Assembly (NCBI RefSeq): GCF_900113065.1
Contig: NZ_FOOA01000017.1
Coordinates: forward strand, 1 to 64,000
DNA: 64,000 bases
Direction: 5' to 3'
Source: Aureimonas phyllosphaerae
GTDB lineage: Bacteria; Pseudomonadota; Alphaproteobacteria; Rhizobiales; Rhizobiaceae
Shown here: positions 28,783 through 36,914 of the stretch, in pieces
Layout of the letters: the number at the start of each line of letters is the position of its first letter
Numbering within the stretch: the first letter of the stretch is position 1
Translations under genes and position numbers: made by a program
Notes under the pieces: generated by a model
What the model was told of the DNA's origin: nothing
The model's database searches: none
The model's input: the letters and a program-made list of their open reading frames with translations, nothing else

Positions 28783-29831
28783 CCGCCCCTCTCAAGGTCT
28801 TCGTGATGGGTCTCGGCCAGATGGGCCGCAGCCACGCGCTCGCCTACCATACGGACCCTGGCTTCGAGATCGTCGGCCTCGCCAACCGATCGCCGGTCGA
28901 TCTGCCGGAGGCGCTTCGCGCCTATCCGATGCTGGCCGATTTCGAGGCGGGGCTGGCGCTGAAGCCCGACCTCGTCTCGATCAACACCTACACCGACAGC
29001 CATGCCGACCTTGCGATCCGCGCGATGGAAGCCGGCGCGCATGTCTTCGTCGAGAAGCCGCTCGCCGGCACGGTCGAGGATGCGCAGCGCGTGGTCGATG
29101 CGGCCAAACGCACCGGCCGCAAGCTCGTCGTCGGCTATATCCTGCGCCACCATCCGTCCTGGGTGGAGTTCATCGCGCGGGCACGTGCCCTCGGGGGGCC
29201 GTACGTCTTCCGCATGAACCTCAACCAGCAGTCCGCCGGGCAGGCCTGGGAGATCCACAAGCGGCTGATGCGGACGACCTCGCCGGTGGTGGACTGCGGC
29301 GTCCACTATCTCGACGTCATGCTGCAGATCACCGACGCGGCGCCGGTGGAAGTGCGCGGCATGGGCCTTCGGCTGTCCGATGAAATCGCCGAGACACAAG
29401 TCAACTACGGCCATCTCCAGGTGCTCTTCGCCGACGGCTCGCTCGGCTGGTACGAGGCGGGCTGGGGGCCGATGATCTCGGAGACCGCCTTCTTCGTGAA
29501 GGACGTGATGAGCCCCAGGGGCTCGGTCTCGATCGTCATGGACGAGGGCGCGAAATCGGCCGACATCGACACCCACACGAAGACCGCGCGCCTGCGCATC
29601 CACCATGCCGGGCTTGGGGCCGACGGCCTCTTCGAAAGGCAGGACGAAATGGTCTCGATGGCGGGCGAGCCGGGCCACCAGGCGCTCTGCGACGCCGAGC
29701 AGCGCTTCGTGCTCGATGCCATCCATGAGGACAGGGATCTCACCCGACACATGGACGACGCCGTGCGCTCGCTCGCCGTGGTGCTGGCCGCCGACCGGTC
29801 GATGCGCGAAGGAAAGGCCGTCCGCCTGTGA
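28779..29831 (+). CDS. Gfo/Idh/MocA-family oxidoreductase
   Basis: A 350-residue NAD(P)-dependent sugar or inositol dehydrogenase-like enzyme. The N-terminal Rossmann fold has VMGLGQMGRSHALAYH. The EKPLAGTVEDA motif carries the conserved Lys-Pro, and DCGVHYLDVM carries the His. It is embedded between permease and ATPase genes with 4-base overlaps on both sides, so it surely acts on the imported sugar or a derivative. The substrate is unknown. Confidence 0.9.
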   Translation: MTAPLKVFVMGLGQMGRSHALAYHTDPGFEIVGLANRSPVDLPEALRAYPMLADFEAGLALKPDLVSINTYTDSHADLAIRAMEAGAHVFVEKPLAGTVEDAQRVVDAAKRTGRKLVVGYILRHHPSWVEFIARARALGGPYVFRMNLNQQSAGQAWEIHKRLMRTTSPVVDCGVHYLDVMLQITDAAPVEVRGMGLRLSDEIAETQVNYGHLQVLFADGSLGWYEAGWGPMISETAFFVKDVMSPRGSVSIVMDEGAKSADIDTHTKTARLRIHHAGLGADGLFERQDEMVSMAGEPGHQALCDAEQRFVLDAIHEDRDLTRHMDDAVRSLAVVLAADRSMREGKAVRL

Positions 29832-30859
29832 ACGCTCACACCCCCCAGACCCCCGTGCATTCCCTGAAACTGTCGCGGATCGTGAAGACCTTCGGCCCGA
29901 TCGAGGTCCTGAAGGGCGTCGATCTCGAGGTGAAGCCGGGCGAGTTCGTCGTCTTCGTCGGCCCGTCGGGCTGCGGTAAGTCGACCCTGATGCGGATCAT
30001 CGCGGGGCTGGAGACGCAGACCTCCGGCACCGTCGAGATCGGCGGGCGCAACGTCGACGCCACCGTGCCGGCCAAGCGCGGCATCGCCATGGTGTTCCAG
30101 TCCTACGCGCTTTATCCGCACCTCACCGTCGCCGGCAACATGACGCTGGCGCTGAAGGAGGACGGGGTGCCGAAGGCGGAGCGCGAGGCGCGCGTCGAGA
30201 AGGCCGCCGGGCTCCTCCAGCTGACGCCGCTCCTGAAGCGCCGCCCGGCGGAGCTGTCGGGCGGGCAGCGCCAGCGCGTGGCGATCGGGCGCGCGATCGT
30301 GCGCGAGCCGCAGCTCTTCCTGTTCGACGAGCCGCTGTCGAACCTCGATGCGGCGCTGCGCGTCGCCACCCGCCTCGAGATCGCCAAGCTCCACCGCACG
30401 CTCAATGCCACGATGATCTACGTCACCCACGATCAGGTCGAGGCGATGACGCTGGCCGACCGGATCGTGATCCTGAACGGCGGGACCGTGCAGCAGGTCG
30501 GCCGCCCGATCGACCTCTACAACCGGCCCGACAACCTCTTCGTCGCCGGCTTCATCGGCTCGCCCAAGATGAACTTCCTGACGGGTCGGCTGGCCGAGGA
30601 GGCGGGCGCCGCAACGCTCGGGATCCGCCCCGAGCACCTGCGCGTCGACCCTGATGGGCCTTGGCCCGGCACGGTGCGCCATGCCGAGCATCTCGGCTCC
30701 GACACCTATCTCTACGTCGTCCTCGGCGACGGGCAGGAGGTGACGGTGCGCATTCCCGATGAAACCGCGATCGCGATCGACGACCGCGTCGCGCTCGGTC
30801 CCCTGCCCGGCCGCATCCATCGCTTCGACGCCGCGGGCCTTGCGATCCGCACCCCATGA
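29828..30859 (+). CDS. ABC sugar transporter ATP-binding protein (UgpC/MsmX type)
   Basis: A 343-residue cytoplasmic ATPase that powers the two permeases. It has Walker A GPSGCGKST, Q-loop VFQSYALYPHLTV, signature LSGGQRQRVAIGRA, Walker B LFLFDEPLSNLDA and switch His YVTHDQVEAM. A C-terminal TOBE/OB domain starts at about residue 240. The start is GTG, overlapping the preceding stop (GTGA). The TOBE part is shorter than in MalK. Confidence 0.95.
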   Translation: MNAHTPQTPVHSLKLSRIVKTFGPIEVLKGVDLEVKPGEFVVFVGPSGCGKSTLMRIIAGLETQTSGTVEIGGRNVDATVPAKRGIAMVFQSYALYPHLTVAGNMTLALKEDGVPKAEREARVEKAAGLLQLTPLLKRRPAELSGGQRQRVAIGRAIVREPQLFLFDEPLSNLDAALRVATRLEIAKLHRTLNATMIYVTHDQVEAMTLADRIVILNGGTVQQVGRPIDLYNRPDNLFVAGFIGSPKMNFLTGRLAEEAGAATLGIRPEHLRVDPDGPWPGTVRHAEHLGSDTYLYVVLGDGQEVTVRIPDETAIAIDDRVALGPLPGRIHRFDAAGLAIRTP

Positions 30860-31779
30860 TCGCCTGCTTCGACATCGGCGGCTCGGCGATCAAGTCCGCG
30901 CGCGCCGGCTCGCCCGCCGATCTGACGGTGCTCGGCAGCCGCCCGACGCCGCTCCATGACTTCGACGCCTTCGCCGGCATCCTCGCGGAGATGATCGCGG
31001 AGGCCGGTCTTCCCGAGGGCGCGCCCGCGGCGCTGTCGATCACCGGGGTCGTCGACCCTGCGACGAGCCGCATCAAGGTCGCCAACATCCCCTGCATCGA
31101 CGGGCGCGCGCTTGCGGGCGACCTCGCGGTGCGGCTCGCGCGGCCCGTCACCGTCGCCAACGACGCGGACTGCTTCGCGCTGGCGGAGGCCATGGAGGGC
31201 GCGGGCGCCGGCCACCGCGTGGTGTTCGGGGCGATCCTCGGCACCGGGGTCGGCGGCGGGCTGGTGATCGAGGGACGCCTTCTCCAGGGCGCGGGCGGCT
31301 TTGCCGGCGAATGGGGCCATGGCCCGATCGCCGCCTGGCGGGCGGGGACGCCGCCGGTCGAGGTGCCGCGCTTTCCCTGCGGCTGCGGCCAGACGGGCTG
31401 CGTCGACACGGTCGGCGGCGCGCGCGGGCTGGAGCGCCTCCATCGACACCTCCACGGGCGGACGCGCACGAGCCGCGAGATCACGGACGGTTGGATCGCG
31501 GGCGACGGGGCGGCGGCGCGCACGATCGACGTCTGGACCGATCTCGTCGCCGATCCGCTGGCGCTGGTCGTCAACTTCGTCGGCGCCGACGTGGTGCCGG
31601 TGGGCGGTGGCCTCGCCAATGTCCACGCGCTGATCGAGCGGCTCGACGCGGCCGTGCGCGCGCGCATCCTGCGCCGGACGCACGCTCCCCTCGTGGTGCC
31701 GGCCCGGTGTCGCTTTGAGCCCGGCCTCATCGGCGCCGCGATCCTGGCCTTGCGGGAAGATGCCGATGCCGCTGCTTGA
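30856..31779 (+). CDS. ROK-family sugar kinase (N-acetylglucosamine/N-acetylmannosamine type)
   Basis: A 307-residue ROK kinase. It has ATP motif CFDIGGSAIKSA, the catalytic region VANDADCFALAEA (Asp of NDAD), FGAILGTGVGGGLVI, GEWGHGP with the zinc His, and the zinc cluster FPCGCGQTGCVDTV; the last Glu of the usual CxCGxxGCxE is Asp here. Likely substrates are GlcNAc or ManNAc. It is the second kinase in this locus besides the BadF type. Its start overlaps the ATPase gene by 4 bases. Confidence 0.9.
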   Translation: MIACFDIGGSAIKSARAGSPADLTVLGSRPTPLHDFDAFAGILAEMIAEAGLPEGAPAALSITGVVDPATSRIKVANIPCIDGRALAGDLAVRLARPVTVANDADCFALAEAMEGAGAGHRVVFGAILGTGVGGGLVIEGRLLQGAGGFAGEWGHGPIAAWRAGTPPVEVPRFPCGCGQTGCVDTVGGARGLERLHRHLHGRTRTSREITDGWIAGDGAAARTIDVWTDLVADPLALVVNFVGADVVPVGGGLANVHALIERLDAAVRARILRRTHAPLVVPARCRFEPGLIGAAILALREDADAAA

Positions 31780-32485
31780 GGTCTGCGTCGGCGATCCCGA
31801 AAGCCTGGACGCCGCGGTCGCGGGCGGCGCCGACCGGATCGAGCTGTGCTCGGCGCTGGAGATCGGCGGCCTGACGCCGACGCCGGGGCTGATGGCGCTC
31901 GCCGCCGCGGCGCCCGTGCCGGTCTATGCGATGGTGCGCCCGCGCGGCGGCGGCTTCGTGTTCTCGCAAGCAGAGCGCCGCGCGATGCTCGCCGACATCG
32001 CCGCCATCCGCGCGGCCGGGCTTTCGGGCGTCGTCCTCGGCGCCTCGCGCCCCGACGGCACGCTCGACCGCGACACGCTGGCGGACCTCGTCGGCGCCAG
32101 CGCCGGGCTCGGCCTGACGCTCCACCGCGCCTTCGACCTCGTGCCCGCGATCGAGCCAGCGGTGGATCTGGCGGTGGACCTCGGCTTCGAACGCATCCTG
32201 ACGTCGGGCCGCGCCGTCGCGGCGATGGACGGCCTCGCCGATCTCGCCCGTGCCCACGCGCTGGCGGACGGACGCCTCGCCATCATGGCGGGGTCCGACC
32301 TGTCGGCGGACAACGTCGCCGCGCTGCTCGCCCGTGTGCCGCTTGGCGAGGTCCACGGCTCCTGCTCGGCCACCATCGGCCCCGACGACGCCAACGCGCA
32401 ACGGCTCGGCTTCGGCGGGAGCCGACGCCGGACCGATGCGGGCGAAGTGCGCCGCATGAAGGCGGCGCTCGGCAGTTCCGGCTGA
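31766..32485 (+). CDS. cutC: CutC-family protein
   Basis: A 239-residue TIM-barrel protein of the CutC family, historically called copper homeostasis; the copper role is disputed and its true substrate is unknown. Motifs are LEVCVGDPESLDAAVAGGAD, RIELCSALEIGGLTPTPG, YAMVRPRGGGFVFS and LTLHRAFDL. ATG at 31766 has GGGAAGA about 6 bases upstream; the gene overlaps the kinase by 14 bases. CutC genes often sit in amino-sugar or MurNAc loci, which suggests a role in sugar metabolism. Confidence 0.92.
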   Translation: MPLLEVCVGDPESLDAAVAGGADRIELCSALEIGGLTPTPGLMALAAAAPVPVYAMVRPRGGGFVFSQAERRAMLADIAAIRAAGLSGVVLGASRPDGTLDRDTLADLVGASAGLGLTLHRAFDLVPAIEPAVDLAVDLGFERILTSGRAVAAMDGLADLARAHALADGRLAIMAGSDLSADNVAALLARVPLGEVHGSCSATIGPDDANAQRLGFGGSRRRTDAGEVRRMKAALGSSG

Positions 32486-32494
32486 GGCGGACCG

Positions 32495-33607
32495 TCAGCC
32501 GGCCTTGCGCAACTCGGCCGCCGCCGGGTCGTAGGCGCGGCCGAAGCGGTTGGCGAGGAAGTCGGGAAGCGCGATCTCCTCTTGCCGGACGAAGCCGAAC
32601 CGGGGCAGCCGCCCTTCGGCCAGAAGGTCGAGCACGGCCGTGATGCCGGCCGCCGTGGTGATCTGGATGGCGCTCATGCGCCGCCCGGCGACGACCCCGG
32701 CATAGATCTTGTTGGCATAGGTCTCCTGCAGGTAGCGCCCGTCGCGCCAGCCGCAGACGGTGACGAACACCACCACCACGTCCTGCATCGTCGCCGGCAG
32801 CGCGTTCTCGAAGAGGTCCTTCAGGACGTCGCGCCGGTTCTTCAGGTTGAAGTCGTTGAGGAGGGCCTTGATGATCGCCTGGTGGCCGGGATAGCGGATC
32901 GTGCGGTAGTTCATCGTCCGCACGCGGCCTTCCAGCGTCTTGGCGAGCGTGCCGAGGCCCCCCGACGTGTTGAACGCCTCGTAGGTGACGCCGTCGAGCG
33001 AGAACTCCTCGCGCTCCTCCATCGCCGGGACCGCGATCAGCCGCCCCTCGACGATCGCCTCGCAGGGCTCGATGTACTCGTTGATGAGCCCGTCCGTGCT
33101 CCAGGTCAGGTTGTAGTTCAGGGCGTTGGACGGATACTGCGGCAGCGCGCCGACCCGCATGCGCACCGAATCCAGGGTCTCGAAGCGCGCGGCGAGATCG
33201 TTGGCGACGATCGAGATGAAACCGGGCGCGAGGCCGCATTGCGGGATGAAGGCACTCGTCGCCCCGTCCGCCAGCCGCTCCACCATCCGCGTCGTCGCCA
33301 CGTCCTCGGTGAGGTCGAGATAGTGGACGCCCGCCTCGCGTGCGGCTTCCGCAATCCGGCCCGTCAGATGGAAGGGCGCGGCGGACAGGACGGCAAAGCG
33401 GCCTTTCAGGGCGCTGACGACCTCGCCGTGGTTGAGGATGTCGAGCGCCAGGCCCTCGATCGCCGGGTGCTTTTCCAGCTTGGCGAGCTGCTCTGCGCTG
33501 CGGTCGGCGACCGTCACCTGCCAGTCGCCCGTCGCCGCCAGCATCAGGGCAATCGCGCCGCCGATCTTGCCCGCACCGATCACCATCACCTGCTTCGTCA
33601 TGCCCAT
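32495..33607 (-). CDS. Saccharopine dehydrogenase family protein
   Basis: A 370-residue NAD(P)-binding protein. The Rossmann start is VIGAGKIGGAIALMLAATGD, and the saccharopine-dehydrogenase C-terminal domain includes PQCGLAPGFISIVANDLA and TWSTDGLINEYI. It could be a lysine 6-dehydrogenase or carboxynorspermidine/saccharopine-type enzyme; sequence alone does not decide. Two starts are possible (ATG 33607 or ATG 33601), both near GAGG. It is divergent from an Lrp-type regulator, which supports an amino-acid role. Confidence 0.87.
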   Translation of the reverse strand: MGMTKQVMVIGAGKIGGAIALMLAATGDWQVTVADRSAEQLAKLEKHPAIEGLALDILNHGEVVSALKGRFAVLSAAPFHLTGRIAEAAREAGVHYLDLTEDVATTRMVERLADGATSAFIPQCGLAPGFISIVANDLAARFETLDSVRMRVGALPQYPSNALNYNLTWSTDGLINEYIEPCEAIVEGRLIAVPAMEEREEFSLDGVTYEAFNTSGGLGTLAKTLEGRVRTMNYRTIRYPGHQAIIKALLNDFNLKNRRDVLKDLFENALPATMQDVVVVFVTVCGWRDGRYLQETYANKIYAGVVAGRRMSAIQITTAAGITAVLDLLAEGRLPRFGFVRQEEIALPDFLANRFGRAYDPAAAELRKAG

Positions 33608-33662
33608 CCTCGCCTCTTCGACATCAAGGCAGTGTAAAGGCGAGGCCGGCGGATACGAGCGG

Positions 33663-33678
33663 CGGATTGCGCGATCCG
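33663..33678. promoter_or_regulatory. Possible Lrp-type binding site
   Basis: CGGAT (33663-33667) and ATCCG (33674-33678) form an inverted repeat in the 102-base divergent region between the saccharopine-dehydrogenase-like gene and the Lrp regulator. Short dyads of this size are typical Lrp/AsnC sites, but it could be chance. Confidence 0.3.
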
Positions 33679-33709
33679 TCGCAGCATCCTACGCATATCG
33701 ACGACGGGA

Positions 33710-34168
33710 ATGAACAAGGCGACCAGCTGGATGGATCTGACCGCAAAGGACCGGGACCTTCTCGCCCTCCTGTCCGAGAACGCCCGTCTGCCCGTGGCGA
33801 CGCTCGCCAAGCGGCTCGCCGTGTCGCGCACCACCGTGCAGGCGCGCCTCGAACGGCTGGAGCGCATCGGCGTCATCGCCGGCTACGGTGTGCGCCTGTC
33901 GGACGCCTACGCGTCGAGCCTCGTGCGCGCCCACATCCTGATCACCATCGCGCCGAAATCGCTGACGCAGGTCACCGCCGCGATCGAGCGAGTGGAGGCC
34001 GTGACCGAGCTTCACTCGATCAGCGGCGCCTTCGACCTCATCGCGATCGTCGCCTCGCCCTCGATCGCCGAACTCGACCGGCGCATCGACGACATCGGTG
34101 CGATCGACGGGGTGGAGCGCACCCAGTCCTCGATCATCCTGTCGACGCGGCTCCGGCGACAGGGCTGA
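33710..34168 (+). CDS. Lrp/AsnC-family transcriptional regulator
   Basis: A 152-residue feast/famine regulator. The N-terminal HTH is DLLALLSENARLPVATLAKR then LAVSRTTVQARLERLE. The RAM ligand domain includes HSISGAFDLIAIVAS. It probably controls the divergent dehydrogenase gene in response to lysine or another amino acid. That is the usual arrangement for this pair and is inference here. Confidence 0.93.
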   Translation: MNKATSWMDLTAKDRDLLALLSENARLPVATLAKRLAVSRTTVQARLERLERIGVIAGYGVRLSDAYASSLVRAHILITIAPKSLTQVTAAIERVEAVTELHSISGAFDLIAIVASPSIAELDRRIDDIGAIDGVERTQSSIILSTRLRRQG

Positions 34169-34219
34169 CGCGGCATCCGCCTTCGGGGCCCGCGGCCTTC
34201 GGCGCCCGTGCCGGGCCGT

Positions 34220-35422
34220 TCAGGCGGGCCCGGCGTCGATGCGGATGCGAAGGATCGCGTAAGGCGGCTTCTGGAGGTCGGTGCCGCCGTTGTATTCCGG
34301 CCGGCGGTTGACCTGCGCCGCCGACACGTAGAGCCACCGGTCCTCGGTGATCACGATCGTATCGGCCCAGATCAGACGCGGGTCCGAGCCGAGCACCTCG
34401 ACGGTGCCGTCGGGCAGGCGGCGCCCGAGCGCGTTCTGCTCCTGCAGCGTCAGATAGACGCGATCCTCGGCGTCCGCGCCGAGCCCGCCTGTCATCCCCT
34501 TCTCGCCGAGGTCCTCGACCCCGGCCGCGACGTTGGCATCGGTCTGCGCGGCGTCGAGAAGGCTGTCGGTGTCGACCGCGTAGAGCCGGCGCCCCATCAG
34601 CGGCGCCCAGTAGAGGCGCCGGCCGTCCGGCCCGAGGGCGATGCCGTTCGCCCCGCCCTGCACGGTCTGCGGCTTGCCGCCCCCCCCATCGCGCAGCACC
34701 GGCCGGTGCTCGACGAACTTCTGGACGCCCTTCTGCGAGCGCGTCGAGGCATGGGACCCAAGCCGGCGCACGACGCGGCCCGTGTCGAGGTCGACGGCGA
34801 GGATCGCCCCCTGCCCGTCCTGCCCCTGGTCGGTGACGAAGGCGCGCGCCCGCCCGTCCGCCGTATCGACGCGCAGATCGTTGAGGGAGGAGGTCGGCTC
34901 GACGCCGGGATCGAGCGGCACGACGCGCAGGACCTCGTTGGTCTCGATGTCCATCTGCACGAGTTTGGTGCCGCCGGGCACCGGAGGCCCCGAGCCGTTG
35001 GGCAGGCCGGCGTCGAGAAGCCACAGCTTGCCCGCGCGGTCGAAGACGCCGTTCGGCACATGGAAGAGGGTCGCCTGCGGGCGCTGCGGATCGGGCGTGT
35101 TGGTGCCTTGGTCGGGATAGGGCGTGACCGAGCCGTCCGGCGCCACCTCGCCGAGCGTGTAGGGCTCCTTGCCGGTGAAGCGCGGCATCATCACGAAGAC
35201 GCGGCCCTTCGGCGAGATCGCAAGGCCCGTCGGGGTCGAGGGCGCGTCGGCAAGGATCGCGAGCTCCATCGCGCCCGCCTCACGCGCGGCCTCGGCCGCG
35301 GCGCCGCCTCGGGCGGCCGGGGCCGGGGACGGCGAGGTCTGGGCCTCGGCACGGCGGATGAGCGGAAGCGTCGCCGCCCCCGCGAGCGCGGAGACGAGGA
35401 AGCGTCGGCGGGCGATGGTCAT
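34220..35422 (-). CDS. Tat-exported SMP-30/major royal jelly-like beta-propeller protein
   Basis: A 400-residue protein with a twin-arginine signal (TIARRRFLVSALAGAATLPL), so it is folded before export to the periplasm. The mature part has beta-propeller repeats (STPTGLAISPKGRVFVMMPR, NGIALGPDGRRLYWAP, MTGGLGADAEDRVYLT) as in the MRJP/yellow (L-dopachrome tautomerase-related) family. The ligand or reaction is unknown. It follows a second Tat-exported SMP-30 gene by 26 bases on the same strand, so both probably act in one periplasmic pathway. Confidence 0.87.
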   Translation of the reverse strand: MTIARRRFLVSALAGAATLPLIRRAEAQTSPSPAPAARGGAAAEAAREAGAMELAILADAPSTPTGLAISPKGRVFVMMPRFTGKEPYTLGEVAPDGSVTPYPDQGTNTPDPQRPQATLFHVPNGVFDRAGKLWLLDAGLPNGSGPPVPGGTKLVQMDIETNEVLRVVPLDPGVEPTSSLNDLRVDTADGRARAFVTDQGQDGQGAILAVDLDTGRVVRRLGSHASTRSQKGVQKFVEHRPVLRDGGGGKPQTVQGGANGIALGPDGRRLYWAPLMGRRLYAVDTDSLLDAAQTDANVAAGVEDLGEKGMTGGLGADAEDRVYLTLQEQNALGRRLPDGTVEVLGSDPRLIWADTIVITEDRWLYVSAAQVNRRPEYNGGTDLQKPPYAILRIRIDAGPA

Positions 35423-35448
35423 GGCGGATCCTTCCCGTGGGGGCTGTG

Positions 35449-36432
35449 TCACAGGGCGAGCCCTCGCGCCTTCAGGTCGATGGCGTGGATGGAGGTGCCG
35501 GACGCGATGAAGAGCCGGCGGCGCTCCGCACCGCCGAAGGCGACATTGGCGGCGGGGCCCGGCGTCGCGATGCGCCCGAGCCACGTCCCGTCCGGATCGT
35601 AGATGCGAACGCCGTCCTCGCAGGCGGCATAGAGGCGGCCGGTGGAATCCACCGCCAACCCGTCCGGCACGCCGCTGTCGAGCGCGGCGAAGACCCGGCC
35701 CTCGTCCGGCCGCCCGTCGGCCTGGATCGCGAAGACGCGGATCTCGCGCGGGCCTTCGGGGTTCAGCGCCGCGCCGGATTCGGCGACATAAAGCGTCTGC
35801 CCGTCCGGCGAGAGCGCGATGCCGTTCGGCTGGTCGATCGTGTCGATCATGGCGTCGAGACGCCCGCCAGGATCGATGCGATAGACGCGCCGGGCAGTCT
35901 GCTCGGGTTCGGCCATCAGCCCCTCGTCGGGCTGGCGGATGCCGTAGACGGGATCGGTGAACCAGATCGCGCCGTCGGGCGCGAGCACGGCGTCGTTGGG
36001 CGAATTGAGCGCCTTGTCGTCGAAACGGTCGGCGAGAACCGTCAGGCTGCCGTCGGCCTCGCACCGCACCACGCGCCGCGTGCGATGCTCGCAGGTAACA
36101 AGGCGTCCCTCGGCGTCGAGGACGTTGCCGTTGGCGTTGTCGGACGGGTCGCGCAGCGCGTCCACCGTGCCGTCGTCGCGCAGCACCTGGAGCCGGTTGC
36201 GCCGGACGTCGCTGAACACGAGGCCGCCAAGCGCCGGCACCCAGCAAGGACCTTCGCACCAGCGCCCTTCGCCGTAGAGTTCGACGAGGCGTGCGTCGGG
36301 TTCGACGACGTCGGCAAGGCGCGGATCGCGTGTCAGAACCACCGGCGCCGCGTCGGCACGCCGGCCGAATGCGGCCACCGCCAGCGCCAGCGCCCCCATC
36401 TTCAGGACGGCCCGTCTCCCGTGCATGCCCAT
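35449..36432 (-). CDS. Tat-exported SMP-30/gluconolactonase-like protein
   Basis: A 327-residue protein with an N-terminal Tat-like signal (MHGRRAVLKMGALALAVAA). The SMP-30/gluconolaconase beta-propeller has EGPCWVPALGGLVFSDV (metal-binding Glu), NSPNDAVLAPDGAIWFTDP (Asn) and VPDGLAVDSTGRLYAAC (Asp). These are the usual metal ligands of lactonases. It probably hydrolyses a sugar lactone in the periplasm. The upstream operon partner at 34220 is a related propeller. Confidence 0.9.
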   Translation of the reverse strand: MGMHGRRAVLKMGALALAVAAFGRRADAAPVVLTRDPRLADVVEPDARLVELYGEGRWCEGPCWVPALGGLVFSDVRRNRLQVLRDDGTVDALRDPSDNANGNVLDAEGRLVTCEHRTRRVVRCEADGSLTVLADRFDDKALNSPNDAVLAPDGAIWFTDPVYGIRQPDEGLMAEPEQTARRVYRIDPGGRLDAMIDTIDQPNGIALSPDGQTLYVAESGAALNPEGPREIRVFAIQADGRPDEGRVFAALDSGVPDGLAVDSTGRLYAACEDGVRIYDPDGTWLGRIATPGPAANVAFGGAERRRLFIASGTSIHAIDLKARGLAL

Positions 36433-36512
36433 CCGTCGTCCTCGACCCCCTGGTTTGGCAGGGCAACGACGAAGCCGGGCTCTTCGATCCCGCGGCGGGA
36501 CGCCGCCCCACC

Positions 36513-36914
36513 TCAGACGAGGGCGAGGAGGCTCCAGGCGGCGAAACCGAGGTTGACGACGAGGAGGCAGAACACGGCGAACGAGCCGAGGTCCTTCGCC
36601 TGTCCCGCAAACGCCGAGAACTCCGGCGACACCCGGTCGACGATGAGTTCGATCGCCGTGTTGAGGGCCTCCGTCGCCGCCAGCGCGAGGAGAAGCCCGC
36701 CCTGGATCAGGAGCACCGGCGTCGTGGCCCCGCCGAGCGCGAGGGCCGCGAGGAGAACGAGGCCGAGCACGATCTCGTGACGGAAGGCGGGCTCGGCAAG
36801 GAGCCGCAGGAAGCCCGCCAGCGAGTATCGGGTCGAGGCGAAGAGATGGGCGAGCCCGCGGAGCTTCTCGGGCGGCACGGGCGGCGGCGGCTGGACGGGC
36901 GCCTCGAGGCTCAT
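36513..36914 (-). CDS. dgkA: Diacylglycerol kinase DgkA
   Basis: A 133-residue integral membrane enzyme that phosphorylates diacylglycerol to phosphatidate. It has three helices and the DgkA active-site pattern ATEALNTAIELIVDRVS then GQAKDLGSFAV. A Pro-rich N-terminus of about 20 residues precedes the first helix. Its start overlaps the stop of the upstream phosphoethanolamine transferase (ATGA). That transferase releases diacylglycerol from phosphatidylethanolamine, so DgkA recycles its by-product. Confidence 0.93.
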   Translation of the reverse strand: MSLEAPVQPPPPVPPEKLRGLAHLFASTRYSLAGFLRLLAEPAFRHEIVLGLVLLAALALGGATTPVLLIQGGLLLALAATEALNTAIELIVDRVSPEFSAFAGQAKDLGSFAVFCLLVVNLGFAAWSLLALV

